Part shown: positions 1-7,987 of the stretch, in pieces
How the letters are laid out: the number at the start of each line of letters is the position of its first letter
How positions within the stretch are numbered: the stretch's first letter is position 1
Assembly: GCF_014673495.1 (NCBI RefSeq)
Contig: NZ_CP051006.1
Location: 1,240,001 to 1,304,000, forward strand
Direction: 5' to 3'
Source of the DNA: Streptomyces griseofuscus
Lineage (GTDB): Bacteria; Actinomycetota; Actinomycetes; Streptomycetales; Streptomycetaceae
Length of the DNA: 64,000 nucleotides
Notes under the pieces: model-generated
What the model saw: only the letters and a program-made list of their open reading frames with translations
Told to the model about the DNA's origin: nothing
Database searches by the model: none
Translations under genes and position numbers: made by a program

Positions 1-431
1 TCCGGCACCTCGGGCTCTCGAACGTCCGCCCGGAGCATGTGACCGAGGCCCTGGCGATCGCGCCCGTGGTCTGTGTGCAGAACTCCTACGGCCTGGACTG
101 GCGCCGCGCCGACGAGAGCGGTCTTGTGGGCCTGTGCGGGGAGCGGGGCATCGCCTTCGTCCCGTTCTTCGCCGTCTCCGGTCTGCGCCGCGAGGCGAGC
201 GCGGGCCGGGAGAGCGACGCACGGGTCCGTTCCGTCGCTCGCGCCCATGACGCCACGCCTGCCCAGGTCCGGCTCGCCTGGACCCTCCACCGCGGTCCGC
301 ATGTGCTGGCCATCCCCGGCACCACCGATCCGGCCCACCTCACGGAGAACATCGCCGCCGGAGCCCTGCGGCTGACCGAGGAGGACCTGGCCCTGCTCGA
401 CGCACCGGGCGAGAAGGCCGCGGAGGGCTAG
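1..431 (+). CDS. Aldo/keto reductase, C-terminal part (5' cut by window edge)
   Basis: NAD(P)H-dependent oxidoreductase of the aldo/keto reductase superfamily, cytoplasmic TIM barrel. The frame is open from the first bases of the window and reads RHLGLSNV, the family's conserved GxSN strand, then a VVCVQNSYG strand and a C-terminal AIPGTTDPAHLTENIAA cofactor-binding segment. The catalytic Asp/Tyr/Lys/His residues lie upstream, outside the window, so the substrate cannot be judged. The stop overlaps the stop of the convergent TauE gene by three bases within CTAG. Confidence 0.85.
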   Translation, partial: RHLGLSNVRPEHVTEALAIAPVVCVQNSYGLDWRRADESGLVGLCGERGIAFVPFFAVSGLRREASAGRESDARVRSVARAHDATPAQVRLAWTLHRGPHVLAIPGTTDPAHLTENIAAGALRLTEEDLALLDAPGEKAAEG

Positions 432-1207
432 CCCACCAGAAGCTGGAGTCCGCCCACCACCGTCGCCGCGATCACCAGCCGGTCGAAGAGCCGCTGGTTG
501 ATCCGGTGCACGGCCCAGCGGCCGAGCAGGGCGCCGGGGGCGACGAAGAGCACCAGCGTGGCATCGAGGAGCAGGGAGCGGGTGTCGATCAGGCCGAGAG
601 CGGCGCTGAAGGGGACCTTGGAGACGTTGACGATGAGGAAGAAGAAGGCCGAGGTGCCGAGGAAGCCGAGTTTCCGGAAGCCCGCGGAGAGGAGGTACAT
701 GGACATCACCGGGCCGCCCGCGTTGGCGACCATCGTGGTGAATCCGCCGAGTACGCCGTAGGAGCGGGCCTTCAGGCGGCCCGCGGAGGTCGTCACCGCG
801 TCCGGCGCGTCGTCCGCGCCCTCGCTCTCCCGGCGCCGGCGCCACAGGGTGACGCCGGTCATCAGCAGCAGGATCGCGCCGATCGAGGTCCGTACGATCC
901 CGTCGTCGGCCCACATCAGGAACAGCGTGCCGATCACCACGCCGACCGCGACGGCCGGGAACAGCCGCCACAGGGTGGGCCAGTGGGCGTGCCGCCGGTA
1001 GGTGAGGACGGCCAGCACGTCCCCGGCGATCAGGAGGGGCAGCAGGATGCCGGTGGAGGCGCGGGCGGGCAGGATCGCCGCGAACACGGCGAGGCTGATC
1101 GTGTTGGCGCCGCTCACCGCGGTCTTGGAGAAGCCCACGAGCAGGGCCGCGAGGGCGAGGGCGGCGAACTCCCAGCCGGATATGTGCCAGAGCGTCATCA
1201 TGTTCAT
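428..1207 (-). CDS. TauE/SafE-family membrane exporter
   Basis: Integral membrane protein of the sulfite exporter TauE/SafE family, about 259 residues with roughly eight hydrophobic segments. The N-terminal half-repeat LLVGFSKTAVSGANTISLAVFA and the later GGFTTMVANAGGPVMSMYLL segment are the two family signature regions (G-x-G-x-x-x-P-like loops). It probably moves small anions such as sulfite or organosulfonates, but the substrate cannot be read from sequence. The start is uncertain: the ATG at 1207 fits the usual family length, while an in-frame GTG at 1234 adds nine residues; neither has a clear Shine-Dalgarno. It follows the acyl-CoA ligase on the same strand. Confidence 0.85.
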   Translation of the reverse strand: MNMMTLWHISGWEFAALALAALLVGFSKTAVSGANTISLAVFAAILPARASTGILLPLLIAGDVLAVLTYRRHAHWPTLWRLFPAVAVGVVIGTLFLMWADDGIVRTSIGAILLLMTGVTLWRRRRESEGADDAPDAVTTSAGRLKARSYGVLGGFTTMVANAGGPVMSMYLLSAGFRKLGFLGTSAFFFLIVNVSKVPFSAALGLIDTRSLLLDATLVLFVAPGALLGRWAVHRINQRLFDRLVIAATVVGGLQLLVG

Positions 1208-1261
1208 GCGGGGACCGATGCTATGTGCGCGCACCGGTCCCGGGCACGGGGCCCCGTACCG

Positions 1262-2770
1262 TCAGCCCGCGTACCGCGTCCGCAGCTCCCGCTTGAGCAC
1301 CTTCATGCTCGGGCCGAGCGGCAGTTCCTCGGCGAACTCCACGCGCCGCGGGTACTTGTGGCGGCCCAGGTGCTCCTTGGACCACTCGATGACGGCGGTG
1401 GCGTCGAGGCCGCCGTCCGGTGCCGGGACGACGATCGCGCAGACCTCCTCGCCGTGCAGCTCGTCGGGCAGGCCGATGACGGCGACCTGGGCGATACCGG
1501 GGTGGCGTACCAGGACCTCCTCGACCTCGCGCGGGTAGACGTTGTAGCCGCCGCGGATGATGACGTCCTTCTTGCGGTCGACGATGGTGAGGAAGCCCTG
1601 CTCGTCCTTGGTGCCGAGGTCGCCGGTGCGGAACCAGCCGTCGACCAGGGCCTCGGCGGTGGCCTCCGGGCGGCCGAGGTAGCCGGAGAAGACGTTGTGG
1701 CCGCGGATGACGACCTCGCCCAGCTCGCCGGGCGGCAGCAGTTCGATGCGGCCCTCCACCTCGGCGCGCGCGATCTCCGCGTCGACGCCCCACAGCGGAT
1801 GGCCGATGGTGCCGGCCCGGGTGCCGAAGTCCGGCTGGTTGACGGTGGCCGTCGGCGAGGTCTCCGACAGGCCGTACCCCTCGTAGATCCGCGCGCCGAA
1901 CGCGGCCTCGAAGCGTTCGAGGACGGCGACGGGCAGCGAGGCGCCGCCGGAGATGCACACCCGCAGCTCGGGCAGCACATCGGCGGCCGCCGCGGCCGCC
2001 GCGAGCGCCACGAACATGGTGGGCACGCCGTGGAAGGTGTTGATCTTCTCCTTCACCATCAGCTCGATCGCGCGGGCCGCGTCGAACCGGGGCAGCAGCA
2101 CCAGCGTGGCGCCCGCCCGCCAGGTGGAGTTGAGCGAGACGGTCTGCCCGAACGCGTGGAAGAGGGGCAGCGCGCCGAGGGCGATGTCGTCGGGGCGGAC
2201 GTCGTTGGCGTCGAAGGCGCAGACGGTCGCGTTCATCACCAGGTTGAAGTGGCTGAGCACGGCGCCCTTGGGGACGCCGGTAGTGCCGCTGGTGTAGAGG
2301 ATCACGGCCGGGTCGTCGGCGGCCCGGGTGGCGTACGTCGACGGCGGCTCGGCCGCGGCGGCGAGGGCGTCGAACTCCGCGCCCAGAGTGACCACACGGA
2401 CGCCGAGGGCGTCGGCCGCGGCCCGGCCCGCGACGGCCTGCGCCGGGTGGACGAGGAGCAGGGTGGCGCCGCTGTCCTTGAGGACGTGCTCGATCTCGCC
2501 CGGGGACAGCAGCAGATGGACGGGGACGACGACACCGCCGGCCGCGGCGACGGCGTAGTAGGCGAGCGGGAACTCCGTGGTGTTCGGGGCCATGAGGGCG
2601 ACCCGGTCGCCCGGTCGGACGCCGAGGCCGGTGAGCGCGCCCGCCTGGGCCAGCGCCGCCTGCCACGCGTCGCCGAAGCTCAGCCGCCGCTCCCCTTCCA
2701 CGAGTGCGGTCTTGGCGGGGCGGCGCCTGGCGTTCTCGGCCAGGATGGCGGCGACGGACAGGGTTGCCAT
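1262..2770 (-). CDS. Long-chain acyl-CoA ligase (AMP-forming)
   Basis: Adenylate-forming enzyme of 502 residues that activates a carboxylic acid, probably a fatty acid, with ATP and CoA. The P-loop-like motif YTSGTTGVPKGAVLSH is near residue 157, the adenine-binding EGYGLSETSPT near 297, the hinge DGWFRTGDLG near 376 and the C-terminal catalytic lysine in SMKVLKREL near 488. The ATG at 2770 has GGAG upstream and starts the normal N-terminus MATLSVAAILAEN; a GTG 36 bases upstream is also in frame. The upstream thiolase on the same strand suggests fatty-acid degradation, but a strong hairpin (2835-2872) separates them. Confidence 0.9.
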   Translation of the reverse strand: MATLSVAAILAENARRRPAKTALVEGERRLSFGDAWQAALAQAGALTGLGVRPGDRVALMAPNTTEFPLAYYAVAAAGGVVVPVHLLLSPGEIEHVLKDSGATLLLVHPAQAVAGRAAADALGVRVVTLGAEFDALAAAAEPPSTYATRAADDPAVILYTSGTTGVPKGAVLSHFNLVMNATVCAFDANDVRPDDIALGALPLFHAFGQTVSLNSTWRAGATLVLLPRFDAARAIELMVKEKINTFHGVPTMFVALAAAAAAADVLPELRVCISGGASLPVAVLERFEAAFGARIYEGYGLSETSPTATVNQPDFGTRAGTIGHPLWGVDAEIARAEVEGRIELLPPGELGEVVIRGHNVFSGYLGRPEATAEALVDGWFRTGDLGTKDEQGFLTIVDRKKDVIIRGGYNVYPREVEEVLVRHPGIAQVAVIGLPDELHGEEVCAIVVPAPDGGLDATAVIEWSKEHLGRHKYPRRVEFAEELPLGPSMKVLKRELRTRYAG

Positions 2771-2834
2771 GGAGTGCGGCTCCGTTTCCTTGCTGAGGCT
2801 CGGCACGCCGAACCGGTCGTACGGTCGTTCCCTC

Positions 2835-2872
2835 CGCGGGAATCCCTCCTCGTCACCAGAGGGATTCCCGCG
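2835..2872 (-). terminator. Hairpin terminator after the thiolase gene
   Basis: Perfect 14-bp inverted repeat, CGCGGGAATCCCTC paired with GAGGGATTCCCGCG, around a 10-base loop. It lies between the thiolase stop and the acyl-CoA ligase start, both on the minus strand. There is no T-tract, as is usual for Streptomyces hairpin terminators, and it could instead act as an attenuator between the two genes. Confidence 0.65.
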
Positions 2873-2924
2873 TCGGACGGTTGCTCAGGGTCACTCTCGG
2901 CCGACCTGACCCGAAAGAGAGGTC

Positions 2925-4112
2925 CTAGTGCCTCTCGACCAGCACCGCACTGCCCTGGCCCACGCCCACGCACATGGTGGCGAGACCGCGCTCGGCGCCG
3001 GTGCGGCGCATGCGGTGGAGCAGGGTGGTCAGGATGCGGGCGCCGGAGGAACCGAGGGGGTGGCCGAGGGCGAGGGCGCCGCCGGTGGGGTTGATCAGGC
3101 CGGGGTCGATGCCGAGCTGGTCGACGCAGGCGAGGACCTGGGCGGCGAACGCCTCGTTGAACTCGGCCTCCTGGAGGTCGCCGACCTCCCAGCCGGCCCG
3201 CGCGAGCACCTTGCGGGTGGCGGGCACCGGTCCGATGCCCATGACGTCGGGGTGGACGCCCGCGGAGGCACCGGCGACATACCGGCCGAGGGACTCAAGG
3301 CCCAGTTCGCCGAGGGCTTCCTCGCTGACCAGGAGCAGACCGGCGGCGCCGTCGTTCATCGGCGAGGTGTTGCCCGCGGTGACCGTGCCGCCCGCGCGGT
3401 AGACCGGCTTGAGGCGGGCCAGCTTCTCCAGGGAGGTGTCCTCGCGGATGCACTCGTCCTGTTCGACCACGATGCCGTCGGGGCGTTCGACGGGCAGGAT
3501 CTCGTCCGCGAACAGGCCGTTCTTGCGGGCGGCGGCGGCGAGTTGGTGGCTGCGCAGCGCGAACTCGTCCTGCCGTTCACGGGAGATGCCGTGCCGGGTG
3601 GCGACCTCCTCGGCGGTCTCGCCCATGGCGAGCACGCCGTGCAGGTCCTTCATGGCGGGGTTGGTCAGGCGCCAGCCGAGCCGGGTGTCGAAGGTCTCCA
3701 TGCGGTGCGGCAGGGCCTCGTCGGGGCGGGGCAGCACGAAGGGGGCGCGGCTCATGGACTCGGAGCCGCCCGCGATCACGATGTCGGCCTCGCCCGCCGC
3801 GATGGTGCGGGCGGCCGTGGTGACGGCTTCGAGGCCGGAGGCGCACAGCCGGTTGACGGTGGCGCCGGGCACGGACTCGGGCAGCCCTGCGAGCAGGGCC
3901 GCCATCCGGGCGACATTGCGGTTGTCCTCGCCGGCCTGGTTGGCGGCGCCCCAGTAGACGTCGTCGATGCGGGCGGGGTCGAGCGTGGGCACCTCGGCGA
4001 CCAGTCGGCGGATGACGGCCGCCGCGAGATCGTCGGGCCGGACGGACGAGAGGGCGCCACGCAGCTTGCCGATGGGGGTACGGCGGGCTGCCGCGAAGTG
4101 GACGGGACGCAC
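2925..4112 (-). CDS. Acetyl-CoA C-acyltransferase (thiolase)
   Basis: Thiolase of 395 residues that cleaves 3-ketoacyl-CoA in beta-oxidation (or condenses acetyl-CoA). The nucleophilic cysteine is in VNRLCASGLEAV near residue 89, the active-site histidine in GGALALGHPLGSSGAR near 347 and the second cysteine in MCVGVGQGSAVLVE near 380, so all catalytic elements are present and the length is normal. The N-terminus MRPVHFAAARRTPIGKLRGALS is typical. It is divergent from the alpha/beta hydrolase gene across a spacer that contains a palindrome (4166-4182). Confidence 0.93.
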   Translation of the reverse strand: MRPVHFAAARRTPIGKLRGALSSVRPDDLAAAVIRRLVAEVPTLDPARIDDVYWGAANQAGEDNRNVARMAALLAGLPESVPGATVNRLCASGLEAVTTAARTIAAGEADIVIAGGSESMSRAPFVLPRPDEALPHRMETFDTRLGWRLTNPAMKDLHGVLAMGETAEEVATRHGISRERQDEFALRSHQLAAAARKNGLFADEILPVERPDGIVVEQDECIREDTSLEKLARLKPVYRAGGTVTAGNTSPMNDGAAGLLLVSEEALGELGLESLGRYVAGASAGVHPDVMGIGPVPATRKVLARAGWEVGDLQEAEFNEAFAAQVLACVDQLGIDPGLINPTGGALALGHPLGSSGARILTTLLHRMRRTGAERGLATMCVGVGQGSAVLVERH

Positions 4113-4165
4113 GGCTTCGACTCCTGACCTACGACGGTGTGGATCAGCGGACCGGAAAAGCTCTT

Positions 4166-4182
4166 AATTAGCACTGCTAGTT
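4166..4182. promoter_or_regulatory. Palindromic putative operator between thiolase and lipase genes
   Basis: AATTAGCACTGCTAGTT reads as AA-n-TAGCA-C-TGCTA-n-TT, a near-perfect 17-bp palindrome. It lies in the divergent spacer, 54 bases before the thiolase start and 72 before the hydrolase start. The low local GC fits a promoter-proximal TetR- or GntR-type site for a fatty-acid regulon; the regulator is not identified here. Confidence 0.45.
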
Positions 4183-4253
4183 TTGGACTATAGACCCAGG
4201 AGCGCCCCCCTGGGAAGATCCTCCCGAACCGTACCGAGGCAGTTGGAGGAGAG

Positions 4254-5078
4254 ATGCCCCACGTTCGCGCGCACGTCGTCGGCGGCACCCGCGGCGAACT
4301 CGCCGTCCGCGAGTGGGAGCATCCCACGCCCCGCTTCCTCGCCCTGCTGGTGCACGGGTACGGCGAGCACGCGGGCCGGTACGACGGGCTCGCCGCCGTC
4401 CTCACCGGGCACGGGGCCGCCGTGTACGCGCCCGACCACATGGGGCACGGGCGCTCGGCCGGTGAGCGGGTGCTGATCGAGGACTTCGAGGACGTGGTCG
4501 CCGATGTGCGCGGCGCGGCCGATCTCGCCCGCGCCGCGCATCCGGGGCTGCCGCTGGTCCTGGTCGGCCACTCCATGGGCGGGCTGATCGCGGCCCGCTA
4601 CGCGCAGCTGCACCACCCGGAACTGGCCGCGCTGATCCTGTCCGGGCCGGTGATCGGCACCTGGGAGCTGCCGGGGCGGCTGCTGGCGCTGCCGGAGATC
4701 CCGGACACACCGATCAGTCCGGGCGCGCTCTCCCGCGATCCGGCGGTGGGCGCCGCGTACGCCGCCGATCCGCTGGTCTGGCACGGGCCGATGAAGCGGC
4801 CCACCCTCCGGGCGTTCACGCGGACCCTGGACGCCGTCGCCGCGGGCGGTGACGTGGCCGGGCTGCCGGTGCTGTGGCTGCACGGGGACGACGACCGGCT
4901 GGTGCCGCTGACCGGCAGCCGCCCCGGTGTCGAGCGGCTCGCCGGCGGCGGTCTCACCGGCGGCGACCTCACCGAGCGGATCTTCCCCGGGGCGCGGCAC
5001 GAGGTGTTCCACGAGACCGTGAAGGAGGAGGCGTTCGCGGAGGTGACGCGGTTCCTGGACCGGGCGCTGCCCCGCTGA
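4254..5078 (+). CDS. Alpha/beta hydrolase, monoacylglycerol-lipase-like
   Basis: Serine hydrolase of 274 residues. The nucleophile elbow LVGHSMGGLIA places Ser at residue 107; the acid is in LHGDDDRLVP near 208 and the histidine in PGARHEVFHE near 247. The oxyanion segment LVHGYGEHAGRY and the cap layout match the lysophospholipase/monoacylglycerol lipase (Hydrolase_4) family, so acylglycerol or lysophospholipid ester cleavage is likely. There is no signal peptide. GGAGGAGAG just before the ATG is a strong ribosome binding site. The divergent thiolase and nearby acyl-CoA ligase fit a lipid-use locus. Confidence 0.87.
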   Translation: MPHVRAHVVGGTRGELAVREWEHPTPRFLALLVHGYGEHAGRYDGLAAVLTGHGAAVYAPDHMGHGRSAGERVLIEDFEDVVADVRGAADLARAAHPGLPLVLVGHSMGGLIAARYAQLHHPELAALILSGPVIGTWELPGRLLALPEIPDTPISPGALSRDPAVGAAYAADPLVWHGPMKRPTLRAFTRTLDAVAAGGDVAGLPVLWLHGDDDRLVPLTGSRPGVERLAGGGLTGGDLTERIFPGARHEVFHETVKEEAFAEVTRFLDRALPR

Positions 5079-5163
5079 GCCCGGCCACCGAGACCCGACG
5101 GCAACCCGCTGAGCAGGGCTGTTTGCGCCCCCGAACGCGGGGCACCCGCCCTTTCGGACGAGA

Positions 5164-5191
5164 TCGTACGTCGCTTGTGCAAGACGTACGA
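5164..5191. promoter_or_regulatory. Perfect 9-bp inverted repeat upstream of dps
   Basis: TCGTACGTC and GACGTACGA form perfect inverted arms separated by ten bases, with a nested CTTG-TG-CAAG repeat inside. The element ends 26 bases before the dps ATG, where a promoter or operator would sit. It is probably the binding site of a stress regulator. Confidence 0.5.
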
Positions 5192-5217
5192 CACTGTTGA
5201 AAGGGGACGTAGGCACC

Positions 5218-5694
5218 ATGACCGTGGTGAAGAGCACGCTGTCCGAGAAGGCCCTCGGCGTCACCGCGCCCGCGCTCCAGGACACCCTGGTGGATCTGCT
5301 GGGTCTGTCGCTGGTCGGGAAGCAGGCGCACTGGAACATCGTGGGTCCCCGGTTCCGCTCGATCCATCTCCAGCTGGACGAGGTGGTGGCGACCGCCCGC
5401 GCCCACTCCGACACGGTCGCCGAGCGCGCCGCCGCGCTGGGCGTCTCGCCGGACGGCCGGCCGGAGACGATCGCGGCGACCTTCGCGCTGCCCGGGACCA
5501 AGGACGGCTGGCTGCGGGACACCGAGGTGGTCGAGCTGATGGTCTCGACCCTGGAAGCGGCCATCGGGCGGCTGCGCGAGCGGATCACGGCCACCGAGGA
5601 GGCCGATCCGGTGACGCAGGACCTGCTGATCTCGATCACCGCGGACCTGGAGAAGGAGCGGTGGATGTTCGCGGCGGAGAACCAGTCGCACTGA
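5218..5694 (+). CDS. dps: Dps-family ferritin-like DNA protection protein
   Basis: Mini-ferritin of 158 residues that oxidises and stores iron and protects the nucleoid under oxidative or starvation stress. The ferroxidase residues are visible with the correct spacing: His38, His50, Asp54 and Glu69 (KQAHWNIVG, SIHLQLDE, DTVAERAAALG), matching the H-x11-H-x3-D-x14-E pattern of E. coli Dps. The ATG at 5218 is preceded by GAAAGGGGA; an in-frame ATG-like start seven codons upstream lacks a site. It leads a probable operon with a DUF3140 gene and an HhH DNA-repair gene (gaps of 29 and 36 bases). Confidence 0.93.
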   Translation: MTVVKSTLSEKALGVTAPALQDTLVDLLGLSLVGKQAHWNIVGPRFRSIHLQLDEVVATARAHSDTVAERAAALGVSPDGRPETIAATFALPGTKDGWLRDTEVVELMVSTLEAAIGRLRERITATEEADPVTQDLLISITADLEKERWMFAAENQSH

Positions 5695-5723
5695 CACCCG
5701 TCCCGGAGCGAAAGGGGAGCCCC

Positions 5724-6065
5724 ATGGCCGACGCCCTGGAGACCGAGGCGCTGTGGGAGGACTTTCACCGCGTGGTGAACATGACCTCGGCGGAGCTCGC
5801 GGCCTGGCTCAGGGTCCGCGACGCCGAGGAGCGCTCGGAGCCGCTGCCCGACGAGGCCGGCAGCGCGACCGGCCGGCATGTCCTCGCGATCCTCCAGAAG
5901 CGCCGCACCGATCTCACCGACGACGACGTCCGCGTGATGTACAAGGTCGTGGACACCGTCGATGATCTGGTGGACATGGACGACGAGCCGGAACCGGAGC
6001 GCCCGGACGACACCCGGCGGCGGCACCGGCTGATGACGCTGGGCCACGATCCGCTCAAGCCGTAG
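5724..6065 (+). CDS. DUF3140-family small acidic protein
   Basis: Protein of 113 residues, soluble and mostly helical. The N-terminus ALWEDFHRVVNMTSAELAAWL and the C-terminal RRRHRLMTLGHDPLK match the actinobacterial DUF3140 family as I recall it; no function is known. A very acidic stretch (VDDLVDMDDEPEPERPDD, residues about 77-94) precedes a basic tail. AAAGGGGAG lies just upstream of the ATG. Its position between dps and a DNA-repair-like gene suggests a role in stress or DNA metabolism, by context only. Confidence 0.75.
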   Translation: MADALETEALWEDFHRVVNMTSAELAAWLRVRDAEERSEPLPDEAGSATGRHVLAILQKRRTDLTDDDVRVMYKVVDTVDDLVDMDDEPEPERPDDTRRRHRLMTLGHDPLKP

Positions 6066-6101
6066 CGGCGGCGGGGGTACCACCGGCGAGGGAGTGACGC
6101 G

Positions 6102-6749
6102 ATGAACCGGGACGAACGCGTCGTACGGGAGCTGGTGTCCGCGTACGGGCGGACCTACGCCGAGGAGGCGGGGATCCGGCTGGCGGACACCCCGCAGCCG
6201 CTGTACCGGCTGCTGGTGCTGTCGCTGCTGCTGAGCGCCCGGATCCGGGCCTCGGTGGCGGTGGCCGCCGCCCGCGCCCTGCACGAGGACCGGCTGGACA
6301 CCCCGCGCCGGATGGCCGACGCGGACTGGCAGCGGCGCGTCGACGCGCTGGGCCGGGGCGGCTATCGGCGCTATGACGAGCGGACCGCGACCCAACTCGG
6401 CGACGGCGCCGAGCTGTTGGACGAGCGCTGGGGCGGCGACCTGCGCCGGCTGCACGAGGAGGCGGGCGGCGACACCGGGGAGCTGAAGCGGCTGCTCCAG
6501 GAGGAGCCGGGGGTCGGTCCGGCCGGCGCGGACATCTTCCTGCGCGAGGCGCAGCGCGTCTGGCCGGAAGTCGGCCCCTATCTGGACGGCAAGGCCCTCG
6601 ACGGCGCGGACCGGCTCGGTCTGCCGAAGGACCCGCAGAAGCTGACCGAGCTGGCCGGGGACACCGAACCGGCCGTACTGGCCGCCGCGTTGGTGCGGGC
6701 GGCACTCGACAAGGACGTGGCCGAGGACTGCCTCCAGCGCGCCGCGTGA
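6102..6749 (+). CDS. HhH-GPD-type endonuclease/DNA glycosylase-like protein
   Basis: Protein of 215 residues resembling the endonuclease III/HhH-GPD superfamily of base-excision repair proteins. RLLVLSLLLSARI near residue 40 resembles the endonuclease III QDRV/LLS region and EEPGVGPAGADIFLREAQ near 135 is the helix-hairpin-helix with GVGxxxA. The usual catalytic lysine and the FeS cysteine cluster of Nth are not evident, so a lyase activity is doubtful. It is the last gene of the dps operon. Confidence 0.75.
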   Translation: MNRDERVVRELVSAYGRTYAEEAGIRLADTPQPLYRLLVLSLLLSARIRASVAVAAARALHEDRLDTPRRMADADWQRRVDALGRGGYRRYDERTATQLGDGAELLDERWGGDLRRLHEEAGGDTGELKRLLQEEPGVGPAGADIFLREAQRVWPEVGPYLDGKALDGADRLGLPKDPQKLTELAGDTEPAVLAAALVRAALDKDVAEDCLQRAA

Positions 6750-6792
6750 TCGTGCCGGGCTGCCCTGCGTTCGTTTCGAGCGGAGGGCGGCA

Positions 6793-6950
6793 CTGACGGG
6801 GACCGGGCCGAGCACGCCGTACATCGACACCACTCGGCCGCATCCGCCGCGTGTGTACGACTGGTTCCTCGGTGACCGCTCCCAGGACGAAGTGGGCGCC
6901 TTCTCCAAGGGACTTGGTACGGCGCGGTGGTCCGCGAACCGGCGAGCTGA
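6793..6950 (+). pseudogene. Remnant of a DUF574 SAM-dependent methyltransferase (N-terminus only)
   Basis: The frame from about 6793 reads TGPSTPYIDTTRPHPPRVYD and continues WFLGDRSQDEVG, the unmistakable N-terminus of DUF574 (PF04672) methyltransferases, which normally goes on as DNY-x-VD and then the SAM-binding domain. Here similarity is lost after about 40 residues and the frame runs into the 3' end of the opposing HAD gene. No ordinary start codon is present (CTG at 6793). A complete DUF574 gene lies 1 kb downstream, so this looks like a deletion relic of a paralogue. Confidence 0.65.
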
Positions 6951-6970
6951 GCCGCCGGGCCCCCGGCGGC

Positions 6971-7825
6971 TTACAGTCCGAGGACCCGGGAGATCGTCCG
7001 CAGGACGCCGTTCTCGTCGTTGGATGGGGCCAGATGGCGGGCGCGCGCGATGACGTCCGGGTGGGCGTTGGACATGGCGAAGGACCATTCCGCCGCGTCC
7101 ATCATCTCCAGGTCGTTGAGGTAGTCGCCGAAGACCATGGTCTGGGCCGGGGTGATGCCCAGGGTCCGCTGGAGGGCGCGCAGCGCGGTGCCCTTGTTGG
7201 CGGTGCGCGTCATGACGTCGACCCAGTGCTCGCCCGAGACCACGACCTGGTGGGTGCCGGCGAAGGGGGCGAGCGCCGGGGCGGCGGAGCGTTCGGCGGA
7301 GTGGAAGTCGAAGACCGCGACCTTGATGAAGTCGTCGTCCACCGCGGTGACGTCGTCGACGACGCGGTGCTCGACGTAGTAGCGGCGCACCTCGGCGAGG
7401 AACGCCTCGTCGGTCCGCTCCACATAGGCCGCGCGCTTGCCGCAGACCACGGCGCCCGCGTCGCCGCCGGCCGCGTTGAGCCGCCGTACCGCCTGCGCTA
7501 CCCCGGCCGCGGTCGCGCGCTCCAGCGGGTCGGAGCTGAGTTCGACGCCGTCGCGGACCACATAGGTGCCGTTCTCGGCGATGAAGACCATGCCCTCGGC
7601 GACCTCCGCGAACTGCCGGGCCAGCGTGGCGTACTGGCGGCCGCTCGCGGGGCTGAACAGCACCCCGCGCCCGCGCAGTTCGGCGAGCATCGGCCACAGG
7701 CCGGCCGGGATCCGCTGGTGGGCGTCCAGCAGGGTGCCGTCCATGTCGGTGACGATCAGCCGGATGTCCGCGGGGCCCGCCGGGAGGCCGGGTACGTCGA
7801 GGAGGGGCGTGGGTATGGCGGGCAT
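6971..7825 (-). CDS. HAD-superfamily phosphatase, Cof type
   Basis: Protein of 284 residues. Motif I LIVTDMDGTLLD (residues 24-35), motif II PASGRQYATL, and motifs III/IV with the late FGDYLNDLEMMDAAEWSFAMSNAHPDV are all present, with the C2B cap typical of Cof-like sugar-phosphate and flavin-phosphate phosphatases. It is cytoplasmic and uses Mg2+ with an aspartyl-phosphate intermediate; the substrate is not predictable. It stands alone on the minus strand. Confidence 0.9.
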   Translation of the reverse strand: MPAIPTPLLDVPGLPAGPADIRLIVTDMDGTLLDAHQRIPAGLWPMLAELRGRGVLFSPASGRQYATLARQFAEVAEGMVFIAENGTYVVRDGVELSSDPLERATAAGVAQAVRRLNAAGGDAGAVVCGKRAAYVERTDEAFLAEVRRYYVEHRVVDDVTAVDDDFIKVAVFDFHSAERSAAPALAPFAGTHQVVVSGEHWVDVMTRTANKGTALRALQRTLGITPAQTMVFGDYLNDLEMMDAAEWSFAMSNAHPDVIARARHLAPSNDENGVLRTISRVLGL

Positions 7826-7987
7826 GTCCTGCTTCCGGCCGGGGTCAGGGTACTCGTCCAGTGTCCCTCATGGGTAAGAACGTCCCCGAGCCACCCCGAA
7901 CCGCCGACCGTGCGCGGTTCCCGGGACAGGGCGATCACCCGGCGGCACAATGACGGCGGGCACCCGCACGAAAGAGGGGCGAAGGAC

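Noticed and set aside
506..3094. Very long plus-strand frame of 862 codons opposite TauE and the acyl-CoA ligase
   Set aside because: Its product is Gly/Arg/Glu low complexity, while the minus strand holds two complete enzymes with all motifs; it is a GC-bias shadow.
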